Assembly (NCBI GenBank): GCA_943370595.1
Contig: CALRRO020000001.1
Span: 186,001 to 250,000 of the forward strand
Reading direction: 5' to 3'
Length of the DNA stretch: 64,000 nucleotides
From: Piscinibacter sp943370595
GTDB taxonomy: Bacteria > Pseudomonadota > Gammaproteobacteria > Burkholderiales > Burkholderiaceae_C
A model generated the notes under the pieces. The model saw only the letters and a list, made by a program, of their open reading frames with translations, made no database searches and had not been told where the DNA came from. Shown piece by piece: positions 8,676-15,387 of this stretch (position 1 is the stretch's first letter; each line of letters starts with the position of its first letter). Position numbers and translations under genes: made by a program.

Positions 8676-8765
8676 TCATGACCCAGCTGTTGTGCAAAGC
8701 AGCATTATGACATCTGTTTTCACCTCGCCCGAGAGGGCCCCGGGATCGAGAAGGTGCGGTGACAT
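8676..8765 (-). CDS. Putative ilvB leader peptide (attenuation)
   Basis: A 29-codon ORF ending in DVIMLLCTTAGS lies upstream of ilvB. Its distal part reads GTC ATA ATG CTG CTT, i.e. Val-Ile-Met-Leu-Leu, with ATA being a very rare Ile codon in such GC-rich DNA. It stops four bases before a terminator-like hairpin with six U. A shorter version starting at GTG 8723 (MKTDVIMLL...) is also possible and would better suit a promoter lying close upstream. The placement of Val, Ile and Leu codons next to a terminator suggests sensing of branched-chain aminoacyl-tRNAs. Confidence 0.55.
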   Translation of the reverse strand: MSPHLLDPGALSGEVKTDVIMLLCTTAGS

Positions 8766-8809
8766 AATCGCGCCCGTCTTTCCGGGCCTCTGCCCGAGGC
8801 ACCAGGCCC

Positions 8810-9376
8810 TTGGCAACCGACAAAGAACTCGCCGACTTCCTCAAGAGCGCAGAACGGCGCGCCTTCAAGCGCGTTGCCTACGCCGTCAGGGATGACGATG
8901 CCGCTCTCGACATCGTCCAGGATTCGATGATCCGACTGGCCGAGAAGTACTTCGATCGCCCGCCAGCCGAGCTGCCGCTGCTGTTCCAGCGCATCGTCTC
9001 GAACGCGACGATGGATCACTTCCGGCGCCAGAAGGTGCGCAATGCGCACGTGCGGAACTTCTCGGATTTCGAGACCACCGACGAAGACGGTGACTTCGAC
9101 ATCCTCGAGGCGCTGGAAACTCTGGACGCCACCGCGGGCACCGAGAGTGCCGCCGACTCGGTGTCACGGGCGCAGATCCTGCTTGTCATCGAGGCGGAAG
9201 TCCAGCAGTTGCCGGGTCGTCAACGAGAGGCCTTCCTCCTGCGTTACTGGGAGGAACTCGATGTCGCCGAAACCGCTCAAGTGATGGGTTGTTCGGAGGG
9301 TTCGGTCAAGACCCACTGCTCCAGAGCAGTGCACGCCTTGGCCAAGGCCCTGCAGGCAAAGGGAATCGCACCGTGA
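8810..9376 (+). CDS. RNA polymerase sigma factor, ECF-like sigma-70 family
   Basis: A 188-residue sigma factor with region 2 (about 15-80: RVAYAVRDDDAALDIVQDSM, then FQRIVSNATMDHFRRQK) and region 4 (about 125-180: LPGRQREAFLLRYWEELDVAETAQVMGCSEGSVKTHCSRA, a clear helix-turn-helix). No sigma 1 or 3 region is seen, so it is ECF-type. The start is TTG 8810, giving MATDKELADFLK; there is no better ATG. Its stop overlaps the next start (GTGA). In Burkholderiales this gene sits before DUF3619/DUF3106 genes. The DUF3619 membrane protein occupies the position of an anti-sigma factor, which is inference. Confidence 0.86.
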   Translation: MATDKELADFLKSAERRAFKRVAYAVRDDDAALDIVQDSMIRLAEKYFDRPPAELPLLFQRIVSNATMDHFRRQKVRNAHVRNFSDFETTDEDGDFDILEALETLDATAGTESAADSVSRAQILLVIEAEVQQLPGRQREAFLLRYWEELDVAETAQVMGCSEGSVKTHCSRAVHALAKALQAKGIAP

Positions 9377-9810
9377 AGAACTCGAACATCCTTGCTCTCC
9401 CCACGTCGCTGGACGCGCTCCAGGCGAGGGTGGCCTATCGCCTCGCCGGCCGGCTCAGCGAGCGGGCCGATTCGCTCGACGACGATATCGCCGAGCGCCT
9501 GCGCTTCGCGCGCCAGAAGGCGCTCGAGCGGGCTCAGCTGGCTCGCGCCGCGCAGGGCCAGCCGATCGTCGCGGTCAGCGCTTCGGGAGCCGGCGTCCTG
9601 GGTGGAGCCGGCGGCTGGTGGGTGCGCCTGGGGTCGGTCCTGCCGTTGATCGCACTGGCCGCCGGCCTGCTGCTGATCCAGCACCTGCATGGGGAAGCCC
9701 AGATTGCCGCTGCAGCCGAGATCGATGCCGAGCTGCTTGCCGACGACCTGCCGCCGGAAGCGTACAGCGACGCCGGCTTCGTCGAGTTCCTCAAGACACC
9801 ACGCGACTGA
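9373..9810 (+). CDS. DUF3619 family membrane protein (possible anti-sigma factor)
   Basis: A 145-residue protein starting at GTG 9373, which overlaps the TGA of the sigma factor gene. The N-terminal half is charged and probably cytoplasmic (LQARVAYRLAGRLSERAD... and ARQKALERAQLARAA). One hydrophobic segment (about residues 82-100, VLPLIALAAGLLLIQHL) is followed by a short acidic tail of about 45 residues. The architecture and tight coupling to a sigma gene resemble single-span anti-sigma factors, but no known anti-sigma motif is recognised and DUF3619 has no established function that I can cite. Confidence 0.75.
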   Translation: MKNSNILALPTSLDALQARVAYRLAGRLSERADSLDDDIAERLRFARQKALERAQLARAAQGQPIVAVSASGAGVLGGAGGWWVRLGSVLPLIALAAGLLLIQHLHGEAQIAAAAEIDAELLADDLPPEAYSDAGFVEFLKTPRD

Positions 9811-9820
9811 GGGCGGCCGC

Positions 9821-10618
9821 ATGCGCCCTCGGAGCCGTTCCTGCACCCTGCCGGGCCTTGCCGCCATCGTCGGCACGTTGCTGCTCTGCGGCCTCGGGGC
9901 TGCCGCCACGGCGCAGACGCCGACCCAGCCGGGAACACGCGTTGCGGGCGCCGGTGAGTCCGGTCCGCGCTGGCAAGAGCTCTCGCCGGCGCAACGTTCG
10001 ACCCTCAAGCCGCTGGAACGCGAATGGTCCTCGATCGACGCATCCCGCAAGCAGAAATGGCTGGAAATCGCCGCACGCTACCCTTCCATGCCGCCCGAGG
10101 AACAGCAACGCATCTCCGCACGCATGAACGAGTGGGGCAAGCTGTCGCCGACGGAACGGGGTCAGGCCCGGCTGAACTTCCAGGCGTCGCGCCAGTTGAC
10201 GCCCGAGGAGCGGCAGGCACGCTGGCAGGCTTACCAGGCACTCACGCCCGAGCAGCGGGGCAAGCTCGCCGAGAGGGCGGCACCTGCAGGATCAGGCGCG
10301 CCTCGCGGCGCCGAGCCTGCCCGCAAGCCGGCCGCACCGCCGCGCGAAGGCGTACAGGCCAAGTCGAACATCGTGCCTAACCCCGCTTATGCCGCCCCAC
10401 CCCGGGCCGTGGCACCGACGGTGGTGCAAGCCGGGCCGGGTGCCACCACGACGCTGATGTCCAAGCGCAATACGCCGCCGACTCACCAGCAGCCCGGTCT
10501 GCCCAAGATCGCGGCGTCGCCGGGATTCGTCGACAAGCAGACGCTGCTGCCGCAACGCGGCCCGCAAGGCGCCGCTGTCTCGCCGCCGGCAGCGAAGTCG
10601 AAGACCGATTCGCGGTGA
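9821..10618 (+). CDS. DUF3106 domain protein, secreted or membrane-anchored
   Basis: A 265-residue protein with a signal sequence or anchor (about 10-35: LPGLAAIVGTLLLCGLGAAATAQ). DUF3106 follows (about 50-150), built from short repeated phrases such as WQELSPAQRSTLKPL, WKSLSP-like KWLEIAARYPSMPPEEQQRI, and LTPEERQARWQAYQALTPEQR, predicted helical. The C-terminal 100 residues are Pro/Ala-rich and low complexity. The start ATG 9821 lies ten bases after the DUF3619 stop; the frame is open further upstream, but that is inside DUF3619. Function unknown; it likely acts in the periplasm. Confidence 0.8.
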   Translation: MRPRSRSCTLPGLAAIVGTLLLCGLGAAATAQTPTQPGTRVAGAGESGPRWQELSPAQRSTLKPLEREWSSIDASRKQKWLEIAARYPSMPPEEQQRISARMNEWGKLSPTERGQARLNFQASRQLTPEERQARWQAYQALTPEQRGKLAERAAPAGSGAPRGAEPARKPAAPPREGVQAKSNIVPNPAYAAPPRAVAPTVVQAGPGATTTLMSKRNTPPTHQQPGLPKIAASPGFVDKQTLLPQRGPQGAAVSPPAAKSKTDSR

Positions 10619-11139
10619 GCGCCGCAGAGATCGAGGTGGGCGCCCCGCAGACGGCGCCGGGAATGTGGCGTCGCATGGCCTGCTTCGTCTACGAGGGCGT
10701 GCTGCTGTTCGGCGTGGTGATGATCGCCGGCTACCTCTTCTCCAGCCTCACGCAGCAGCGCCACGCGCTGACCGGCCGCCATGGGCTGCAGGCCTTCCTA
10801 TTCATCGTGCTGGGCATCTACTTCGCCTGGTTCTGGTCGCACGGCGGGCAGACGGTGGCGATGAAGGCGTGGAACATCCGCTTGGTCGACAAGCTTGGCG
10901 CCCCGGTCGGCGAGCGCAAGGCCTTGCTGCGCTACCTGCTGAGCTGGCTGTGGTTCGTGCCTGCCCTGCTCACGCTGTGGCTGAGCGACCTCAAGGGTGG
11001 CGCGGCCATCACCGCGGTCATGCTCTCGGGCGTGGTCGGCTATGCCTTGCTCGCGCTGCTGCATCCGCAGCGTCAGTTCTGGCACGACGCCGTGTGCGGC
11101 ACGCAGCTGGTGCATTGGAAGCCGCCGCCGCGGCGTTGA
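10615..11139 (+). CDS. RDD family membrane protein
   Basis: A 174-residue integral membrane protein of the RDD family. Features seen: RRMACFVYEGVLLFGVVM (first span; the usual Arg-Asp pair is here R with a downstream E), a second span around FLFIVLGIYFAWFWSHGGQTVAMKAW (GQT-x-GM-like motif), and two further spans around residues 105-150. It starts at GTG 10615, overlapping the DUF3106 stop as GTGA, so translation is probably coupled. RDD proteins have been linked to transport or ion tolerance; no substrate can be assigned. Confidence 0.82.
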   Translation: MSAAEIEVGAPQTAPGMWRRMACFVYEGVLLFGVVMIAGYLFSSLTQQRHALTGRHGLQAFLFIVLGIYFAWFWSHGGQTVAMKAWNIRLVDKLGAPVGERKALLRYLLSWLWFVPALLTLWLSDLKGGAAITAVMLSGVVGYALLALLHPQRQFWHDAVCGTQLVHWKPPPRR

Positions 11140-11162
11140 GCCGGCGCGGCAGAATCCCCGCC

Positions 11163-11549
11163 ATGAGCAATCCGCACAAGGGCCGCACCGGCCTGGAGCG
11201 CATCGTGCGCGCCACCGGCTATTCGATCGAAGGACTGCAGGCCGCCTACCGCGGCGAGAGCGCCTTCCGCCAGGAGTTCTGGCTCGCCGCCGTACTGCTG
11301 CCGGCGGCATTCTGGCTGGGCCGCAGCTGGGTCGAGGTGGCCTTGCTGGCCGGCTCGGTGATGCTGGTGCTGATCGTCGAGCTGCTGAACTCGGGCATCG
11401 AGGCGGCGATCGACCGTGTCTCCTTCGAACTGCACGATCTGTCCAAACGCGCCAAGGACCTGGCCAGCGCGGCCGTGCTGCTGTCGCTGCTGCTGTGCGG
11501 CGGCATCTGGCTGGCAGCGCTGTGGCATCGCTTCGGGAGCCCCGCATGA
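11163..11549 (+). CDS. dgkA: Diacylglycerol kinase
   Basis: A 128-residue inner-membrane kinase that phosphorylates diacylglycerol, recycling the lipid by-product of periplasmic glycan modification. It has the small-DgkA fold: an N-terminal amphipathic helix with RATGYSIEGLQAAYRGESAFRQE, three membrane spans, and the catalytic signature VELLNSGIEAAIDR near residues 75-90. The length matches the family. It lies 23 bases after the RDD gene, and its stop overlaps the LOG gene start (ATGA). Confidence 0.95.
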   Translation: MSNPHKGRTGLERIVRATGYSIEGLQAAYRGESAFRQEFWLAAVLLPAAFWLGRSWVEVALLAGSVMLVLIVELLNSGIEAAIDRVSFELHDLSKRAKDLASAAVLLSLLLCGGIWLAALWHRFGSPA

Positions 11550-12127
11550 GCCTGTCGTTGTGTGTCTACTGCGGCTCGCGCGACGGCGACCGCCCCGAGT
11601 TCGCCGCAGCGGCTCACGCGGTCGGCACGGCCATCGCCCGGCGCGGCTGGCAACTGGTCTACGGCGGCGGCCGTGCGGGGCTGATGGGGCGTGTGGCCGA
11701 TGCCGCGCTGGGCGGTGGTGCCAGCGTCATCGGCATCATTCCGCGCTCGCTGATGGAACGCGAGGTCGGTCACGCCGGTCTGTCCGAGCTGCACGTGGTC
11801 GAGACCATGCACCAGCGCAAGCTGATGATGGCCGAGCGCAGCGATGCCTTCGTCGCCCTGCCCGGCGGGCTCGGCACCTTCGAGGAACTGTTCGAGGTGT
11901 GGACCTGGCGGCAGCTCGGCTACCACGACAAGCCGATCGGCCTGCTCAACGTCCAGGGATACTACGACCCGCTGCTGGGTTTCCTCGGCCACACCGTCAC
12001 CCGTGGCTTCGTGTCGCCGTCACAGCGAGACCTGCTGCAGGAATCGTCGGACCCGCAGGCGTTGCTCGACGCCATTGCGGCACTGGTGCCGCAGGCCACG
12101 GCTCCCGACGACTACCGGCGCATCTGA
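11546..12127 (+). CDS. LOG family protein (nucleoside 5'-monophosphate phosphoribohydrolase)
   Basis: A 193-residue Rossmann-like protein with the family hallmarks: CVYCGSRDGDRPEF at the N-terminus, VYGGGRAGLMG (residues 41-51), MHQRKLMM, and the PGGLGTFEE motif near residues 109-117 that defines LOG/TIGR00730 proteins. Characterised members remove the base from AMP or cytokinin riboside monophosphates; bacterial members have often been misannotated as lysine decarboxylases. The true substrate here is not readable. ATG 11546 overlaps the dgkA stop. Confidence 0.92.
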   Translation: MSLSLCVYCGSRDGDRPEFAAAAHAVGTAIARRGWQLVYGGGRAGLMGRVADAALGGGASVIGIIPRSLMEREVGHAGLSELHVVETMHQRKLMMAERSDAFVALPGGLGTFEELFEVWTWRQLGYHDKPIGLLNVQGYYDPLLGFLGHTVTRGFVSPSQRDLLQESSDPQALLDAIAALVPQATAPDDYRRI

Positions 12128-12140
12128 CTGCAGGGGTCGA

Positions 12141-12479
12141 TCAGACCGCGTCTTCGTTGGTCTCGCCGGTGCGGATGCGCACCACCTGCTCGACCGCGGT
12201 GACGAAGATCTTGCCATCGCCGATCTTGCCGGTCTTGGCGGCCTTGACGATCGCCTCGATGCAGCGGTCGACGTCAGCATCCTTGACGACCACCTCGACC
12301 TTCACCTTGGGCAGGAAGTCGACCACGTATTCGGCGCCACGGTACAGCTCGGTGTGGCCCTTCTGCCGTCCGAAGCCCTTGACCTCGGTGACGGTCAGGC
12401 CGGTTACGCCGACCTCGGCCAGCGCCTCACGCACCTCTTCGAGCTTGAACGGTTTGACGACGGCGGTGATCTGCTTCAT
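12141..12479 (-). CDS. glnB: Nitrogen regulatory protein P-II
   Basis: A 112-residue PII signal protein, which integrates 2-oxoglutarate, ATP/ADP and uridylylation state to control glutamine synthetase and NtrB. The T-loop GRQKGHTELYRGAEY with Tyr51, the uridylylation site, is intact, as is the C-terminal GKIFVTAVEQVVRIRTGE. It directly follows nadE on the same strand (33 bases) with no amtB nearby. This favours GlnB over GlnK, though sequence alone does not settle the paralogue. It is convergent with the LOG gene, with only 13 bases between the two stop codons. Confidence 0.93.
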   Translation of the reverse strand: MKQITAVVKPFKLEEVREALAEVGVTGLTVTEVKGFGRQKGHTELYRGAEYVVDFLPKVKVEVVVKDADVDRCIEAIVKAAKTGKIGDGKIFVTAVEQVVRIRTGETNEDAV

Positions 12480-12512
12480 GGCCAGCTCCGAAGGGGTTGA
12501 GTTGCGTCTAGT

Positions 12513-14189
12513 TTAAGCGCGGAACTTCGACGTGATAGGGTATCTCCAGTCACGCCCGAAGGCGCGATGGGTAATGCGGATGCCCACCGGCGCCTGGCGC
12601 CGCTTGTACTCGTTGACCTTGATGAGCCGGGTGACGCGCTCGACGTCCGCAGGCTCGAAACCGGCCGCGACGATCTGCTCGATGGACTGGTCGTTCTCCA
12701 TGTAGCGCTCGAGGATGGCGTCGAGCACCTCGTAGGGCGGCAGGCTGTCTTGGTCCTTCTGGTCCGGTCGAAGTTCGGCCGACGGCGGGCGGGTGATGAT
12801 GCGCTCGGGGATCACTTCGGCCCCTTGTGCGTTCTTCCAGTTGGCCAGCCGGTAGACCAGCGTCTTGGCCACGTCCTTGATGACCGCGAAGCCACCGGCC
12901 ATGTCGCCGTACAGCGTGCAGTAGCCGGTGGCCATCTCGCTCTTGTTGCCGGTGGTCAGCACGATGGAGCCGAATTTGTTGGACAGTGCCATCAGCAGCG
13001 TGCCGCGGATGCGCGCCTGGATGTTCTCCTCGGTCGCATCCTCCGGCCGGCCGGCGAACTCCTGCGCCAGACTGGTGCGGAAGGCATCGAACATCGGCAC
13101 GATGGAGATCTCGTCGTAGCGCACCCCCAGCCGGTTCGCCATGTCGCGGGCGTCGATCCAGGAGATGTCGGCGGTGTACGGCGAGGGCATCATCACGGCG
13201 CGCACCTTGTCGGCGCCCAGCGCGTCGACCGCGATCGCAAGCACCAGGGCCGAATCGATGCCGCCGGACAACCCGATGATGGCGCCGGGGAAGCCGTTCT
13301 TGCCGAGGTAATCGCGCACGCCGATGACGAGCGCCGACCACGCCTGCGCCTCGATGCAGGGCACAGCTGCCAGCGTGCCGGCGACGCTCCCGCCGGCGTT
13401 CAACTCGACCATCGCCAGCGCCTCTTCGAACATTGGCGCGCGTGCCCTGACGGTGCCTTGGGCATCGACCGCGAACGAAGCGCCGTCGAAGACCACCTCG
13501 TCCTGCGCACCGGTGAGGTGCGAATACAACAGCGGCAGGCCGACATGGCGCGAGCGTTCGGCCATGCGCTGCTCCCGCTCCTCGAGCTTGCCGAGGTGGA
13601 AGGGCGAGGCATTGAGCACGCACAGCACCTGGGCGCCGGCGGCCTTGGCGGCGTCGGCTGGCTCGTCGAACCAGGCGTCCTCGCAGATCAGCAAGGCGAA
13701 GCGAATACCTTCGACCTCGAACACCACCGGCGGTTGCGCGGCATCGCGGCCGGAGGCGAAGTAGCGCCGTTCGTCGAAGACCTGGTAGTTGGGGAGTTCG
13801 CGCTTGCAGTAGGTGGCGAGCACGCGCCCCCCTGTCAGTACCGAGGCCGCGTTGTAGCGCTGCTGCACCGCCACCGACTTGGACCTAACATCGCCGCGAT
13901 CACCGAACTGATGCGGATGCCCCACCACCACGTGCAAGCCTTCGAGATCGGCCAGCGCCTTCGCGCAACCCGCCAGAGCGTCGGCGCAAGCCTGCATGAA
14001 GGCCGGGCGCAGCAGCAGGTCTTCGGGCGGATAGCCGCACAGGCTGAGTTCCGGAAAGAGCACCAGCCGCGCACCGTCGGCATGCGCGCGGCGCGAGAAC
14101 TCGACGATGCGCTGCGCATTGCCGGCGATGTCGCCCACCGTCACGTTGATCTGCGCGAGAGCCACCTTCACCGGGCGTTGGGCTGACAT
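12513..14189 (-). CDS. nadE: NAD+ synthetase, glutamine-hydrolysing
   Basis: A two-domain enzyme making NAD from deamido-NAD with glutamine as nitrogen donor. The N-terminal nitrilase-like glutaminase (about 1-260) has LFPELSLCGYPPEDLLL and catalytic Cys in LLICEDAWFDEP. The C-terminal ATP-pyrophosphatase domain has the GLSGGIDSALVLAIA P-loop and GTLLMALSNKFG. ATG 14189 (MSAQRPVKVALAQ, 558 residues) is preferred over ATG 14204 (563 residues), because the latter overlaps the ATG of the divergent gene at 14203. No good Shine-Dalgarno supports either. Confidence 0.95.
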   Translation of the reverse strand: MSAQRPVKVALAQINVTVGDIAGNAQRIVEFSRRAHADGARLVLFPELSLCGYPPEDLLLRPAFMQACADALAGCAKALADLEGLHVVVGHPHQFGDRGDVRSKSVAVQQRYNAASVLTGGRVLATYCKRELPNYQVFDERRYFASGRDAAQPPVVFEVEGIRFALLICEDAWFDEPADAAKAAGAQVLCVLNASPFHLGKLEEREQRMAERSRHVGLPLLYSHLTGAQDEVVFDGASFAVDAQGTVRARAPMFEEALAMVELNAGGSVAGTLAAVPCIEAQAWSALVIGVRDYLGKNGFPGAIIGLSGGIDSALVLAIAVDALGADKVRAVMMPSPYTADISWIDARDMANRLGVRYDEISIVPMFDAFRTSLAQEFAGRPEDATEENIQARIRGTLLMALSNKFGSIVLTTGNKSEMATGYCTLYGDMAGGFAVIKDVAKTLVYRLANWKNAQGAEVIPERIITRPPSAELRPDQKDQDSLPPYEVLDAILERYMENDQSIEQIVAAGFEPADVERVTRLIKVNEYKRRQAPVGIRITHRAFGRDWRYPITSKFRA

Positions 14190-14202
14190 AGACAAGGGCG
14201 AC

Positions 14203-15387
14203 ATGCGAGAGACAACTGGCCTCGACGAGGGCTCGAACGATTATGTCATCCGGGTCCACGACGACCCGGCGCAGATCGATGCGGCCTCATGGGATGCGCT
14301 GCTCGAGGGCCAGCCTTCGGCCACGCCATTCATGCAGCACGCGTACCTCGCCGCGCTGCATGCATCGGGAAGTGCCACTGCCGAGACCGGCTGGCAGCCT
14401 TGCTTCCTGACCGTACATCGCGGCGAGTCGCTCGAAGCCGCCTGCCCGCTCTACCTGAAGACACACTCCTATGGTGAGTACGTGTTCGATTGGGCCTGGG
14501 CCGATGCCTACCAGCGCCACGGCCTGGACTACTACCCGAAGCTGCTGGACGCGGTGCCGTTCACGCCCGTGCCCGGCGCGCGGCTGCTGGCGCGCGACGA
14601 TGCATCACGCCGCGTGCTGCTGCGAGGCATGCAGCAGTTCGCGGTGCAGCAGAAGTTCTCTTCCGCGCACCTGCTGTTCATCGACGACGCCGACCGCGAG
14701 GCCGCGACGGCCGAAGGCTGGATGCTGCGCAGCACGGTGCAGTTCCACTGGCAGAACCCGGCCGATTCCCCCTATGCCGACTTCGCGGGCTTCCTCGCCA
14801 GCCTGCAGCGCGAGAAGCGCAAGAAGATCCAGCAGGAGCGGCGCCGCGTCGCCGATGTCGGCGTGACCTTCGAGACCCTCGAAGGCGCCGCGATCACGCC
14901 GACCGACTGGGACTTCTTCTACCGCTGCTACACCCTCACCTACCGCGCTCACCACTCGACGCCGTACCTGACGCGCGACTTCTTCACGCGCATGGCCGAG
15001 ATCATGAGCCGCCACTGGGTGATGTTCGTGGCCCATCGCGGCGGCGAACGCATCGCCTGCTCGCTGATCGCCGTCGATCCGGACCGTGGTGTGGCCTTCG
15101 GCCGCTACTGGGGCTGCACGGAGCACCTGCCCTGCCTGCATTTCGAAGCCTGCTACTACCAGCCACTGCAGTGGTGCATCGCGCAGCGCTACCTGCGCTT
15201 CGAAGGCGGTGCGCAGGGCGAGCACAAGATGGCGCGCGGCCTGCTGCCGGTGCAGACGCACTCGGCCCACTGGCTCGCACACCCCCGTTTCGCCGACGCG
15301 GTGGCCGATTTCCTCGCGCGCGAAGGCGCCGGCGTCGAGAGCTACCTCGACGAATTGAACGAACGCACGCCGTTCAAGGCTGCTTGA
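14203..15387 (+). CDS. FemAB-like GNAT acyltransferase (COG3146/DUF482, peptidoglycan-type)
   Basis: A 394-residue protein of the PF04339/COG3146 family, related to Fem/GNAT acyltransferases. Seen: IDAASWDALLEGQPSATPFMQHAYLAAL, YVFDWAWADAYQRHGLDYYPKLL, EKRKKIQQERRRVAD and WGCTEHLPCLHFEACYYQP, all characteristic of the group. No membrane spans. The substrate is unknown; a link to peptidoglycan comes from family naming only. AAGGG lies before the ATG. The 3' end overlaps the convergent M16 peptidase gene by 14 bases, and the 5' end abuts nadE head to head. Confidence 0.85.
   Translation: MRETTGLDEGSNDYVIRVHDDPAQIDAASWDALLEGQPSATPFMQHAYLAALHASGSATAETGWQPCFLTVHRGESLEAACPLYLKTHSYGEYVFDWAWADAYQRHGLDYYPKLLDAVPFTPVPGARLLARDDASRRVLLRGMQQFAVQQKFSSAHLLFIDDADREAATAEGWMLRSTVQFHWQNPADSPYADFAGFLASLQREKRKKIQQERRRVADVGVTFETLEGAAITPTDWDFFYRCYTLTYRAHHSTPYLTRDFFTRMAEIMSRHWVMFVAHRGGERIACSLIAVDPDRGVAFGRYWGCTEHLPCLHFEACYYQPLQWCIAQRYLRFEGGAQGEHKMARGLLPVQTHSAHWLAHPRFADAVADFLAREGAGVESYLDELNERTPFKAA

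Noticed and set aside
8763..8768. CATAAT as a -10 element for the sigma factor gene
   Set aside because: No convincing -35 at 16-18 bases upstream; left unannotated.
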